Below are positions 17,868 through 27,093 of a stretch of 64,000 nucleotides of DNA, in pieces. Both the position numbers and the translations under genes were made by a program. Under the pieces are notes generated by a model. It worked only from the letters and a program-made list of their open reading frames with translations, had not been told where the DNA came from and did not search any database. Within the stretch, counting starts at the first letter, position 1, and each line of letters begins with the position of its first letter. Source of the stretch: CAWDMN01 sp963803155 (GTDB lineage: Bacteria > Acidobacteriota > Terriglobia > Versatilivoradales > Versatilivoraceae); assembly GCA_963803155.1 (NCBI GenBank), contig CAWDMN010000063.1, positions 62,001 to 126,000 on the forward strand, in the 5' to 3' direction.

Positions 17868-18827
17868 CTACAGCTCCATTACCTTATGCATTGCGGCGGC
17901 AGTCGCAGCGCAGGCTTGTTCCCGCGGCATCGCGCGAAGTGCGGCATTGAAAGGTTCAATGGAGATCGGCCCATCATAGCCGATTTTCTGCAACGCTCTC
18001 ATAAAAGCAGCCAACGGAATAACACCCGTGGCAAGCGGCAACTCTCGAGCAGAGTCCACCTGCTTGTCCAGCGGCACGCCAGCGGGAGCATCGTTAATAT
18101 CCACCGCCACGATTTGCTCACTCCGCAATTTTAATAAGTCGGCTTCTGTTTCTTCCGCGTTGAACCAGTGCCAACTGTCAAGTTGCAGCCCCACATTTTT
18201 ACGGCCCATGGCCTCAATCAATTCCAAGGTTTCACTGAGAGTGTGAATAAAAGGGTGTTTTGAACTACGCCAAAAGGTCTTGGGCCCCACATACTCCAGT
18301 CCCAGACGAATGCCGCGATCTCCCAAGATGGAGGCGCAGTCGCGCAAACGGTCACGGTGAAGCCGGAAATATTCGAGGTAGGTGTAGTCATTGCTGAAAG
18401 ATAAAATCCACGTGGCGACGCGGGTAACTTTGATCCTCCTCAGCTGCTCGGCATATTGGGGCAATCTCTTCAGCCCGTCCTGAAAGGCCGCCTCAGCCCC
18501 GCGGAATTCGACGGGCAAACCGGCTGGGCCAAATTTCAGCTTTTTTTGGGCTAGCTGGTCTAAAAGCGCTTCCAGCTTCTGTTGCGGTAGTTGGGCAAAG
18601 TAGGCGGGATCCGGATCTACCGCTTCAAAACCATGTCGTATCGCTAAATCCAGGCTCTCTTCAAAACTCGCCTTGACTCCAATTCTGCCGCAGCTCAAAT
18701 TGCTGTAATACTTGCGTGGGGCCGTTGCTGAATTTGCGAAAGCTTCGTGATTCTGGAGGGCTTTAGAAATTAGCATTGGGCTTAATGCGGAAGATGCGAC
18801 AAATTGACGACGGTTGCAGCTCTTCAT
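17868..18827 (-). CDS. Exported sugar phosphate isomerase/epimerase-like TIM barrel
   Basis: 319 residues from ATG 18827 (AGGAG 7 nt upstream). The N-terminus CNRRQFVASSALSPMLI resembles a Tat-type signal with a single RR. The barrel shows the usual metal-site segments: LGLEYVGPKTFW, LQLDSWHWF, VAVDINDAP and SIEPFN. Same broad family as 4920-5804 but a distant paralogue. Probably works on sugars in the periplasm; the substrate cannot be told. Monocistronic on the minus strand. Confidence 0.8.
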   Translation of the reverse strand: MKSCNRRQFVASSALSPMLISKALQNHEAFANSATAPRKYYSNLSCGRIGVKASFEESLDLAIRHGFEAVDPDPAYFAQLPQQKLEALLDQLAQKKLKFGPAGLPVEFRGAEAAFQDGLKRLPQYAEQLRRIKVTRVATWILSFSNDYTYLEYFRLHRDRLRDCASILGDRGIRLGLEYVGPKTFWRSSKHPFIHTLSETLELIEAMGRKNVGLQLDSWHWFNAEETEADLLKLRSEQIVAVDINDAPAGVPLDKQVDSARELPLATGVIPLAAFMRALQKIGYDGPISIEPFNAALRAMPREQACAATAAAMHKVMEL

Positions 18828-19147
18828 CTTTTTGCTCCTGAGTAAATATGATTCGACTAGTAAAACAGCAGACAATTGTTCGGCATCCCATCAATCTGAA
18901 AATAAAAAATCCACGAGACCATTCTGGTAGCCAATTTTAGGATAGGTGTGCGATTGATCAATGCCACGATCAGGAAGACCATCAAGCAATTAGTCGTGGA
19001 AAGTCGATCATTCCCGGTGAACCTGCCTTGCTCAGTCTATTCCAACAGGGAAGGAATGGCTTCAGCTGGGCACTCTTGCCAAAAGCGCCAACAGGCGCGC
19101 AGTTCGGCAAGCCAACCCCACATCAGGACAGACGACGCCATGCCCAT

Positions 19148-19495
19148 TCAATATCCTTTTTTCCTCAAATCTCTTTCAGAGAGCCCGAAATAATGGCCAA
19201 TCTCATGTTTCAAGGTTTTTTCAATTTGTTGCCGAATCTGCTCGTCGGTACGGCAAAGTGATTCGATATTTTTTTGGAAGAGCCGAATCTGAGATGGCGG
19301 CGATGCCCAGAAAACCGTCTCTCGAGTTTTGGGGACTCCTTGAAAAAGGCCGAGCAAGGTGCCTTCGAATTGTTCCTGCAACTCCTCATCGGGGAAGTCC
19401 TCTACAATAATGGCCAGATTGTGAAGCTTCTCTTTAAACGCCCGGGGAAGCCGCTCCAGGACTTGGTCTACCAGTTGGTTAAAATGCATTCGATC
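19148..19495 (-). CDS. Zincin-like metallopeptidase (PF06262-type)
   Basis: About 115 residues from ATG 19495 (or 19486). Carries HEIGHYFGLSERDL near the C-terminus, the HEXXH zinc site followed by the GL(S)E.DL signature of the small acidobacterial/actinobacterial zincin_1 family. The N-terminus FNQLVDQVLERLPRAFKEKLHNLAIIVEDFP is also typical. A soluble small protease-like protein of unknown target. It lies downstream of lpxD on the same strand, 86 nt apart. Confidence 0.8.
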   Translation of the reverse strand, partial: DRMHFNQLVDQVLERLPRAFKEKLHNLAIIVEDFPDEELQEQFEGTLLGLFQGVPKTRETVFWASPPSQIRLFQKNIESLCRTDEQIRQQIEKTLKHEIGHYFGLSERDLRKKGY

Positions 19496-19581
19496 CATGT
19501 GATTAACAGGTGATGGGCGACAAGTAACGCCCAACGAGAAAAACACTCAATGGTCAGACTTCTGTATTTGGTTTTTATCCT

Positions 19582-20640
19582 TCATCCCTCCGCCCCTTTA
19601 TCCCTCCTCATTTCCATTCGCAACTCTTCAACCTCTTTTTTCAATTGGTCTAGTTGAGCTTTCATTTCGGGCAGACGGCCAAAAAGCGCATTTAGCTTTT
19701 TGTATTCCGCGAGCGGGCGGATGGGAACTCCCCAATAGACTTCACCTCCGCGGACAATTTTGCCTGGAAGGATGCCGGCCTTCGAACCGATCACTGCTCC
19801 CTTCTGGACATGAATGTGGTCGCCAAATCCCACTTGTCCGCCGATGACAGCATTATCATCGATGGTGGTGCTGCCGGAAATTCCCGTCTGAGCGGCAATC
19901 ACAACGTGGCGGCCGATCTTCACGTTGTGAGCAATCTGGACCAAATTGTCAATCTTGCTTCCCTGTCCAATTTGCGTCACGCCCAGAGAACCGCGGTCGA
20001 CTGTGCTATTGGAGCCAATTTCCACGTCGTCTTCAATGACCACTTTCCCAGCTTGCGGGAATTTGATCTGATTTTCGCCATCAAAGACATAGCCAAATCC
20101 ATCTCCTCCTACAATTGCACCGGCATGTAAAATGACACGATTCCCCAATTGTACTCCTGGATAAAGGACCACATAAGGATGCAGAATGCAATTTTCGCCG
20201 ATCACACAATCTTTTCCAACGGCTACACCGCTATGCAAAATGGAGCCCTGCCCAATCCGGGCGCCCGCTGCAATGTACACATTAGGTCCAATATCGACAC
20301 TGGCATCCACTACTGCATCGGCGGATACCGTGGCGTTGCCATGTCGAATCCCGTTCCCCCGTGGCAAAGGAAAAAGCAAGGCTGCGGCTCGAGCGAAGTC
20401 AAGTTTTGGTTTTGCCGAGAGAAGAGCTGTCCATCCCGGTTGTATGCTGGCGGCGGAAGCGATGATGCAAGCGCAAGGCAACGACTCGGGCAAGAAGCCA
20501 GCTTTTTCCGGAGCATCACAAAAGATCAGACTGGAATCATTAGCTTCCTGCCAGGCACTCACATTTTTGATGATGCGGTTTCCTTCTCCTTGAAAAGGCA
20601 ACCCCAAGATAAGTGCGAGTTCCGAAACGGAAAGGGGCAT
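19582..20640 (-). CDS. lpxD: UDP-3-O-acylglucosamine N-acyltransferase LpxD
   Basis: 352 residues. The N-terminal uridine-binding domain (about 1-100) is followed by a left-handed beta-helix of hexapeptide repeats (from about 105), with the catalytic region LHAGAIVGGDGFGYVFDG and the His of QIAHNVKIGRHVVIAAQTGISGS. The C-terminal coiled segment (LPEMKAQLDQLKKEVEELRMEM) is normal. It adds the second acyl chain in lipid A synthesis, proof of a Gram-negative envelope. The last residues (RRDKGAEG) are encoded by a GGATAAA/GGGCGGA/GGGATGA-like heptamer run that continues into the intergenic DNA, so a repeat seems to have extended into the 3' end. Confidence 0.95.
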   Translation of the reverse strand: MPLSVSELALILGLPFQGEGNRIIKNVSAWQEANDSSLIFCDAPEKAGFLPESLPCACIIASAASIQPGWTALLSAKPKLDFARAAALLFPLPRGNGIRHGNATVSADAVVDASVDIGPNVYIAAGARIGQGSILHSGVAVGKDCVIGENCILHPYVVLYPGVQLGNRVILHAGAIVGGDGFGYVFDGENQIKFPQAGKVVIEDDVEIGSNSTVDRGSLGVTQIGQGSKIDNLVQIAHNVKIGRHVVIAAQTGISGSTTIDDNAVIGGQVGFGDHIHVQKGAVIGSKAGILPGKIVRGGEVYWGVPIRPLAEYKKLNALFGRLPEMKAQLDQLKKEVEELRMEMRRDKGAEG

Positions 20641-20814
20641 GGTGGTCTTTCCTTTGCAGCAAATGATTGTGGATTTTAACTTAACCCGGCAGTCAGCGGT
20701 AGAAAAAAGGGAGATATGGAGAAATGAGGCAATGGGAGAACGGAGACTTATTGCATTACCTGCACCACGGCTCGAGATAAATACCTACGAACCGTGGCGC
20801 AAAGTTGAGAAAAA

Positions 20815-22794
20815 TCATTGGGCGATCTTGAACGAGGCAACCGTTTCGTTTTCGGCTGCCCGGAAAGAACCGCAGGAACAACCGCTCCCACATCCGCCGC
20901 CGCCGTTTCCACCATTGTTGAGCACCGGCAAACTCAAGGAGTGAGCAGTCGTCTGGAGGGGCACTTTCTTCCCCTTGGCAAAAATTTCATGCCGGCCTTG
21001 GTTCTTGTGCCATTCCGCCAAGTTGGCGGTCTGATGTTTTGTTTCGATGATTTGACGCCATCCCACTCCCGTGTTGTAGGCACAGAAGGAAATTTCCCCC
21101 TCTTGAGTGCCATAAGGGATGACGCACATTTCAGTCCGGCGGAAATCGTAGGTCCACAAATCCTGGAACCACATTCCCTCAACCGCCAGAATCCGCCACA
21201 TATCAGTTTCCGCACGGTTTTTCATCCGATCGTTGCGGTCGCTGTCGGATTTGGAAGAGCTGGGTTTGAATAGGTTGATCAATTGGGAGATGGGGAAGCC
21301 TTTGGGGGCTTTGTCGGCCCTGTAATTGCGCAGGATCGCGAGTCCCAACTGAAGGCCGATTACTCTCCGGCTGCGTGCCGTGTCGGTGATGACGGCTACA
21401 TCGCGAATGAATTGTTCGTAATTGAAAAACTTGTAAAGAGGCTCCCATTCCCCCGTTTTCCGGTTGACCACGAGCAGGCTGAAAATGCCGCAATTGGGGT
21501 GGCAATTGCAGGCGCTCCAGCCAAACTCGGCATCGGCGCCCTGGAGCAAGTCCATTACACTGGTGAAAGCGCTATAGGTGGAAAGGGGATACCAGTCCCG
21601 CATCGGTTCCCAATTAGAATTGAGCTGTCTCTTCAAATCTTCGGTCATTTGCGACAGTGTATATCGTTGAGCGTAACGGGCCTCGTCGTCTATGTCTTCG
21701 TCTCGCCCGGTGAAAGAAACCGGCTGGAAGGCGATGGTGTGAACCTTATCGATGTTGCGAATGGCGAATTCCACGATGGCACCGATTCCACTATTATTAA
21801 TGCCATTCACAATGGTAGTCACCAATGTCACCTTGATGCCGTATTTGGACATATTCTCAATGGACTGCAATTTAACATCGAAAAGATTTCCAACGCCGCG
21901 ATGGGAATTCAATTCTTCATTGACACCATCGAATTGAAGATAAGCACCATGCAGTCCCGCTTCAGCGGCTTGGCGGGTGAATTCTTCGCTTTGTGCAAAC
22001 TTGATACCGTTGGTGGCCGCAATGACTCGGTAGAAGCCCACCTTTTTAGCATAAGCGATGGCTTCGAAGAAATGAGGCGATAACGTGGGTTCTCCGCCGG
22101 AAAGCAAGACTATGGATTGACGCCGGGGTTTGAAAGAGATGGCCCGATCCAAAATTGCCCGGACGTCTTCCCAACTGGGTTCATGAACATACCCTACTTG
22201 GTTGGCATCCATAAAGCAGGGATTGCACATCATGTTGCAGCGATTGGTCAGATCGACCGTCAGGACGGTGCCACGACCATATTGAATTGTAGATGCCCCA
22301 TGCCTGTGAACATGGTCATCTTCAGCGCAATGGAAATCCCGGCCGAAAAAAAGACTCTCTATACGTTTGGTAAATTCTGGGTTCGTGGAGAGCACATCTT
22401 CGAAGGGACCGTGCTTGTCGCAAACTTTTCGCATCAGAACGCGGCCGCCCTCTTCTATAATTTGAGCCTTGATGGAGCCAGGATTCTCTCTTATCAAGGT
22501 GGGGAGATCAATTTTGTCCTCTACAATCAGCTTTCGAATTTCAGGGATGCACTTGGGACAAAGTGAATCGGTGGTTCGGGGAAATCCGAGGGGTGGGGCA
22601 GTCCGTTGGATACTCTTCAGCATTTTGCCCGGCGCCCACTTCGGGGCAGGAAGTTCACCTTCGGGGATTCGCTGGTTTATGGCCTGAAATGCTCTCCAGG
22701 TCAAATTAGCGGCACCAGTCAGAAAAGAAGAACCTCTCCAACGCCCCAGCACTCCCTTTCCCTGATCCTCACGCACCATATGGTCTGTATACAT
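20815..22794 (-). CDS. Radical SAM protein of the tetraether / membrane-spanning lipid synthase (Tes/MJ0619-like) group
   Basis: 659 residues; GGAGG lies 7 nt before ATG. An N-terminal Cys pair (LCPKC, residues 79-82) and a CDKHG motif (125) precede the radical SAM triad C186xxxC190xxC193 (NRCNMMCNPCF) and the GGEPTLSPHF segment. Further Cys sit in the middle (SACNCHPNCG), and the C-terminus ends in a Gly/Cys run (GGGGCGSGCSCGSF). The LCP.C...C..HG front and CxxxCxxC core are shared with archaeal tetraether synthase and its bacterial relatives, which join lipid tails by C-C bonds. Acidobacteria make membrane-spanning iso-diabolic acid, so such a role is plausible, but it is inference from family resemblance. 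Transcribed alone. Confidence 0.75.
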   Translation of the reverse strand: MYTDHMVREDQGKGVLGRWRGSSFLTGAANLTWRAFQAINQRIPEGELPAPKWAPGKMLKSIQRTAPPLGFPRTTDSLCPKCIPEIRKLIVEDKIDLPTLIRENPGSIKAQIIEEGGRVLMRKVCDKHGPFEDVLSTNPEFTKRIESLFFGRDFHCAEDDHVHRHGASTIQYGRGTVLTVDLTNRCNMMCNPCFMDANQVGYVHEPSWEDVRAILDRAISFKPRRQSIVLLSGGEPTLSPHFFEAIAYAKKVGFYRVIAATNGIKFAQSEEFTRQAAEAGLHGAYLQFDGVNEELNSHRGVGNLFDVKLQSIENMSKYGIKVTLVTTIVNGINNSGIGAIVEFAIRNIDKVHTIAFQPVSFTGRDEDIDDEARYAQRYTLSQMTEDLKRQLNSNWEPMRDWYPLSTYSAFTSVMDLLQGADAEFGWSACNCHPNCGIFSLLVVNRKTGEWEPLYKFFNYEQFIRDVAVITDTARSRRVIGLQLGLAILRNYRADKAPKGFPISQLINLFKPSSSKSDSDRNDRMKNRAETDMWRILAVEGMWFQDLWTYDFRRTEMCVIPYGTQEGEISFCAYNTGVGWRQIIETKHQTANLAEWHKNQGRHEIFAKGKKVPLQTTAHSLSLPVLNNGGNGGGGCGSGCSCGSFRAAENETVASFKIAQ

Positions 22795-23532
22795 TCATTT
22801 CCTCCAATCTCATTAACCCCGCCAGGAGACAATTTATTTTACCAGTCTCCAGCGCGGGTTCAAAACCGCACACCACTCCTCATGAGGCATGACAGGTTCA
22901 TTAATAAGTCTATTGTGGTTGTGGCGAACACTCAAAAACAATGTCTGTGGCCAGCCAAGTTTTTGCATTTTAGCCACATTAGCTGAGAATTATGCTGATT
23001 TCAACTCTTCCTGTCTAGTAAATTTTTGTTTTTCTATTAGATATGGAACTTAAGAGGAATGACAGCGCAGCACGGTACGAGGTCGAAGGATCGAGATTGG
23101 ATAAACTTCAGGATCGATTACGGTGTTTCTACCCAGGAGCTTGTGCCAAGGGATCTTGCCATTCGTTGTGAATCGCCGCCCATCAGCACCCACCTCCATC
23201 ATTTGGGGCCTGTGATCGCCTTCAGACCAAGAACATGTGTTATGTATGTTGCAGACCCGGAATATTCTTAGTATCTTTATCATCCAGCGTTTTTCTTCAA
23301 GGAGAGGGAAAATATCCGCGGAGGGGGCAGAGACTCATAGAAATAGGGTTAGGAGGGAGAAGTGGTTCGATAATCCCGAATCTGCTCCCGCAGTATGTTG
23401 AGCTCGCGAAAGAGCCTTGCTCACTCCTGCTCTCCCTGTTTCATGCGCTCTGCAGTTTTTGGATTATCTCATTTGATTATAGCTCTGCCAGAGGTTGGCA
23501 TCTGCCAATTCAATGAATTTACGGAGAAGACG
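22795..23532. other. 738-bp intergenic region
   Basis: Lies between the divergent radical SAM and UroD-type genes. No gene-like frame, repeat or RNA was recognised. It presumably holds both promoters. A GGGTTCAAAACC string near 22856 is not part of a tRNA. Confidence 0.4.
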
Positions 23533-24582
23533 ATGACTCCCAAAGAGCGGTGGATGGCTTTGTTAAAAGGAGAAAAAGCAGATCGTGTCCCCTGTGACTT
23601 TTGGGGGACGGTCGAAGTGATGGATCGGCTGAAGCGCCAGTTGAATTGTCCGACGGATCGGGGATTGTGGGAACGATTGGGGGTTGACAAATTGATTCAT
23701 CTAGGGCCGATTCATCCAAAGGCGCAGGAAAAGGATTGGCACCTGCAGTCTTTGTTTAGCCTATGGAAGGTGGGGACGGTCGAGATTGCCCAGGCGGGGG
23801 GAAGCGTCTATAAGGAATCAATCATCTCGCCGTTGTCCGGAGCTGATTCGGTGGCTGAGGTTGACCGTTTTTGTTGGCCGAATCCTGCGGATTGGGACCT
23901 CTCCGATGTCTCAATTCAGATCGAGGAATGGAAGGATTATCCCATTTTGTGCGGTTCTTCCGAACCATTCTATCTGTACTGCCGGTTGAGAGGAATGGAA
24001 CGGGCGCTGGAGGATTTGATTTCAAATCCCGAAATTGCCGAAGCCATCCTTGAACATATTTTTCTGGTCGATGAGGGTTTGATCCGCCGGATTCTGGAAA
24101 AATTTTCCAGCCACATTGATTTTGTATACGTAGCCGAAGATTTGGGCACGCAAGAATCTCTGCTGATGAGCCCACGGCTGTGGCGAAAGTTTTTGTTGCC
24201 TCGAATGAAAAAGCTGACTGATTTGGTTCATTCGTATGGGATCAGAGTGTTCCACCATGATGACGGAGCGGTTCGTCCACTTTTGCCGGAATTGATAGAT
24301 GCGGGGATTGACCTCTTGAATCCACTCCAATGGCGTTGTCCCGGGATGGAACGGGATCAGTTAGCTCGAGAATTCGGTGAAAAGGTGATCTTTCATGGAG
24401 CGGTCGACAATCAGTTGACGTTACCCTTTGGAACCGCCAGCCAAGTCAGAGAGGAGGTCCGAGATAACCTGCGGATCTTCAGGGATTGTCGTTACGTTGT
24501 TGCTCCCTGCCATAACATTCAGCCCAACACCCCCACTGAAAATATTCTGGCCTTATATGAAACCGTCCATGAATTACAATAA
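23533..24582 (+). CDS. Uroporphyrinogen decarboxylase-family protein (methyltransferase type)
   Basis: 349 residues from ATG 23533 (GGAGAAG upstream; the frame is open further 5' but without similarity). The start MTPKERWMALLKGEKADRVPCDFWG is the usual opening of the URO-D superfamily members that are not heme enzymes. Later VYVAEDLGTQESLLMSPRLWRKF, VFHHDDGAVRPLLPELIDAG and PTENILALYE match the corrinoid-dependent methyltransferase (MtaA/CmuA-like) and related uncharacterised branch. True heme HemE residues are not seen. Acts in the cytoplasm; the methyl donor or substrate is unknown. Monocistronic. Confidence 0.8.
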   Translation: MTPKERWMALLKGEKADRVPCDFWGTVEVMDRLKRQLNCPTDRGLWERLGVDKLIHLGPIHPKAQEKDWHLQSLFSLWKVGTVEIAQAGGSVYKESIISPLSGADSVAEVDRFCWPNPADWDLSDVSIQIEEWKDYPILCGSSEPFYLYCRLRGMERALEDLISNPEIAEAILEHIFLVDEGLIRRILEKFSSHIDFVYVAEDLGTQESLLMSPRLWRKFLLPRMKKLTDLVHSYGIRVFHHDDGAVRPLLPELIDAGIDLLNPLQWRCPGMERDQLAREFGEKVIFHGAVDNQLTLPFGTASQVREEVRDNLRIFRDCRYVVAPCHNIQPNTPTENILALYETVHELQ

Positions 24583-24865
24583 AAAAGGAGGTGCTGGAAT
24601 CGCGACTGCTGTCACCTGACTGGCGATCGTCTTACCAAGGTTTGAGGCGTGCGCTTGACCACCGTCACCCAAGCGGCGAACTGCCACGGGTGAGTCTCTA
24701 TGCGGATGAATGCGATCGTGGGAGCGACTCCGGCTTTGGCTTTCTTTCTCCATCTTTCTCTCCATCACTTGAATTCTCCCTGGCCCATAGGCCCGGATTG
24801 CTTTTTTTGGGCAGATCGTTTAAAAAGTGATGGACTGATGTTCTTGCAAACCGTTAATTGAGATT

Positions 24866-26632
24866 ATGATCCGTCTTTCCGACCTTGTAAATGCGCTGAA
24901 TCGAATGAAGGGAATCCTTCTGGTTTGCGGACTGTCGATGTGCGCCGGAGAGCTGGCATTGCTCTCTTCCGCGGAAAACATCCCAGTCACTTTCGTGGAT
25001 GTGGCAAAACAAGCGGGGCTCACTTCACCGAATGTCTGGGGAGGAATCGACAGACAAAAATATATCGTCGAGGTCAAAGGAAGTGGATTGGGATTCATCG
25101 ATTTTGACAATGATGGATGGTTGGATATCTATTTGACGAATGGCATCCGATTTGATGAGACCTACACTCCATCGACTGCTCCCATCTCCCATTTGTACCA
25201 CAATAACCGCAACGGGACTTACACGGATGTAACACTTCGCGCTGGCGTCGGCCGGACTGGTTGGGGGACCGGAGTATGTGTCGGAGATTTCAATAATGAC
25301 GGCTATGACGATCTCTTCTGCACTTACTGGGGGCACAATGTCCTATACAGAAACAATGGGGATGGAACCTTCACTGATGTGACCCGCGCCGCGGGACTCT
25401 ATAACGACGAAATTCGATGGGGAACCGGCGCCACCTTTCTTGATTACGACTTGGATGGAAACCTGGATCTTTATGTGGCCGGCTTTATCGACTTGGACAC
25501 TAAAAAAGTCGCTTTGCCCGGCACTCCCGGGGGATGCATGTGGCGTGGCCATCCGGTGGTATGCGGTCCTCAGGGATTGCCTCCTTCGCGCAATTTCCTT
25601 TTTCACAACAATGGGGATGGGACATTTACCGATGTATCGGAAAAATCCGGGATTCTTAAACCCGGCCCGCATTATTCCATTACTCCGGTCTCGCACGATT
25701 TTGACAACGATGGCTGGCCCGATATTTATGTGGCAGTCGATTCCATGCCCAGCATGCTTTTTCACAATAATCATAATGGAACCTTTAGCGAAATCGGCCT
25801 GATTGCTGGATGTGCCTACAATGAAGAGGGAAGAGAACAAGCTGGCATGGGGCTTGGCATTGCGGACTTCAATGAGGATGGCTGGCTCGACATTTTTAAG
25901 ACTCATTTTCAGGACGATACTCCCGTGCTTTATCAAAATAACGGGGATGGCACTTTTACCGATGTGACCTTCAATGCCGGATTAGGGGCATTGACAAAAT
26001 ATGTGGGCTGGGGAGCCGGTTTCATGGATTTTGATAATGATGGCTGGCCTGACATTTTTTTCGTTACAGGGCATACTTACTCCGGAATCCTGAAGGATGG
26101 AGTGGACAGTTTTCGTTCTCCGCGGTTTGTATTGCGCAATATGGGCGATGGGAAATTCGTGGATGTTTCCAAAAAAATGGGACCGGGCGTAACTGCCCGG
26201 CATTCCAGCCGGGGAAGTGCCTATGGTGATTTCGACAATGATGGCGACATCGACGTTCTGGTTCTGAATATGAATGAGCCATATTCTCTTTTGCGCAATG
26301 ACGGGGGGAATCTCAATCCCTCCATCACGGTAAAATTGCTGGGAACCCGCTGCAATCGTTCCGCCATCGGCGCTCGAGTTCGCGTGACGACTGGCCGCCG
26401 TTCCCAAATATTGGAGGTTGCCAGCGGAGGAAGCGTCATGTCGCAAAACGACCTGCGACTACAATTTGGATTGGGCAACTTTCGTAAAGTGGATCATCTG
26501 GAAGTGCGATGGCCGGGGAATCTCAAATGGGAGTCTTTCGGTGCGGCCGAGGCAAATCAAATAATCACCATCAAGGAAGGGGCCGGAATTACCAGGAAAG
26601 AAAAATATCACGTGACGGCTTTAAAAAAATGA
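24866..26632 (+). CDS. Secreted CRTAC1-type FG-GAP/VCBS repeat protein with ASPIC/UnbV domain
   Basis: 588 residues. A hydrophobic export signal (about 14-37) is followed by a beta-propeller of FG-GAP/VCBS repeats, each with the calcium-loop motif DFDNDGWxDI (for example IDFDNDGWLDIYLTNG, DFDNDGWPDIYVAVD, ADFNEDGWLDIFKTHF, GDFDNDGDIDVLVLN). The C-terminal about 110 residues (NPSITVKLLGTRCNRSAIGARVRV, then EVASGGSVMSQNDLRLQFGLG and VDHLEVRWPG) are the ASPIC/UnbV domain. This architecture is abundant in Acidobacteria, Planctomycetes and Verrucomicrobia. Extracellular or periplasmic; binding role inferred, no enzymatic residues known. Confidence 0.88.
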   Translation: MIRLSDLVNALNRMKGILLVCGLSMCAGELALLSSAENIPVTFVDVAKQAGLTSPNVWGGIDRQKYIVEVKGSGLGFIDFDNDGWLDIYLTNGIRFDETYTPSTAPISHLYHNNRNGTYTDVTLRAGVGRTGWGTGVCVGDFNNDGYDDLFCTYWGHNVLYRNNGDGTFTDVTRAAGLYNDEIRWGTGATFLDYDLDGNLDLYVAGFIDLDTKKVALPGTPGGCMWRGHPVVCGPQGLPPSRNFLFHNNGDGTFTDVSEKSGILKPGPHYSITPVSHDFDNDGWPDIYVAVDSMPSMLFHNNHNGTFSEIGLIAGCAYNEEGREQAGMGLGIADFNEDGWLDIFKTHFQDDTPVLYQNNGDGTFTDVTFNAGLGALTKYVGWGAGFMDFDNDGWPDIFFVTGHTYSGILKDGVDSFRSPRFVLRNMGDGKFVDVSKKMGPGVTARHSSRGSAYGDFDNDGDIDVLVLNMNEPYSLLRNDGGNLNPSITVKLLGTRCNRSAIGARVRVTTGRRSQILEVASGGSVMSQNDLRLQFGLGNFRKVDHLEVRWPGNLKWESFGAAEANQIITIKEGAGITRKEKYHVTALKK

Positions 26633-26809
26633 GGGTGGACTCTATATTGGTTCCCCCTCCGCAAGAAGAAATTCTGAAGGGTTTGTCATTTCTCTTTGTC
26701 CACCTTTTCAAGCGGACAAAAACCGCAGCAGCATTATACTCAATCCTCACGAGCACCACCTTTTTTCCCTGGGGAGCCGCTCATGCCAGCGTGGCTGGCT
26801 TATCAAGGC

Positions 26810-26917
26810 GATGAAAATGGGATGATGGAGGCGGCCTGCCCTCAGGCCGTCAGAGCAGATTTGGTAAACTCAGGCGGGGTGGGGGCACCCCGCCTCCAGC
26901 CAAGCTATTTTCTTAGA
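26810..26917. repeat. Dispersed structured repeat, family A, copy 2
   Basis: Shares GATGAAAATGGGATGATGGA, then GGCGGCCTGCCCTCAGGCCG and the right arm CCCGCCTCCA with 12495-12602. The outer GGAGGCGG/CCGCCTCC stem and the GGCCTG/CAGGCC hairpin are kept. The middle has changed and holds a strong extra hairpin (GGCGGGGTG / CACCCCGCC). The retained stems with a divergent loop support a structural role. Confidence 0.7.
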
Positions 26918-27093
26918 AGATCCTTCGTTAAAGTCCTCAGTCGCATTTGCCCTGAATGATACATCACGAGAGGCTGCTCTCAAAGTATCGGGAAATTTCA
27001 TTAAGCAAAAGAATGAATCCGTACGATACATTTCTTGATGGGTGAGGTGTCTATATGTGAGTTGTTCTTATCCAAGTGAGATGATACTTCACA

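Noticed and set aside
21283..22083. 266-residue plus-strand open frame
   Set aside because: Antisense to the radical SAM gene with no ribosome site or recognisable motif.
22850..22875. tRNA T-arm-like string GGGTTCAAAACCGC
   Set aside because: Only a four-pair stem and no cloverleaf in the surrounding bases.
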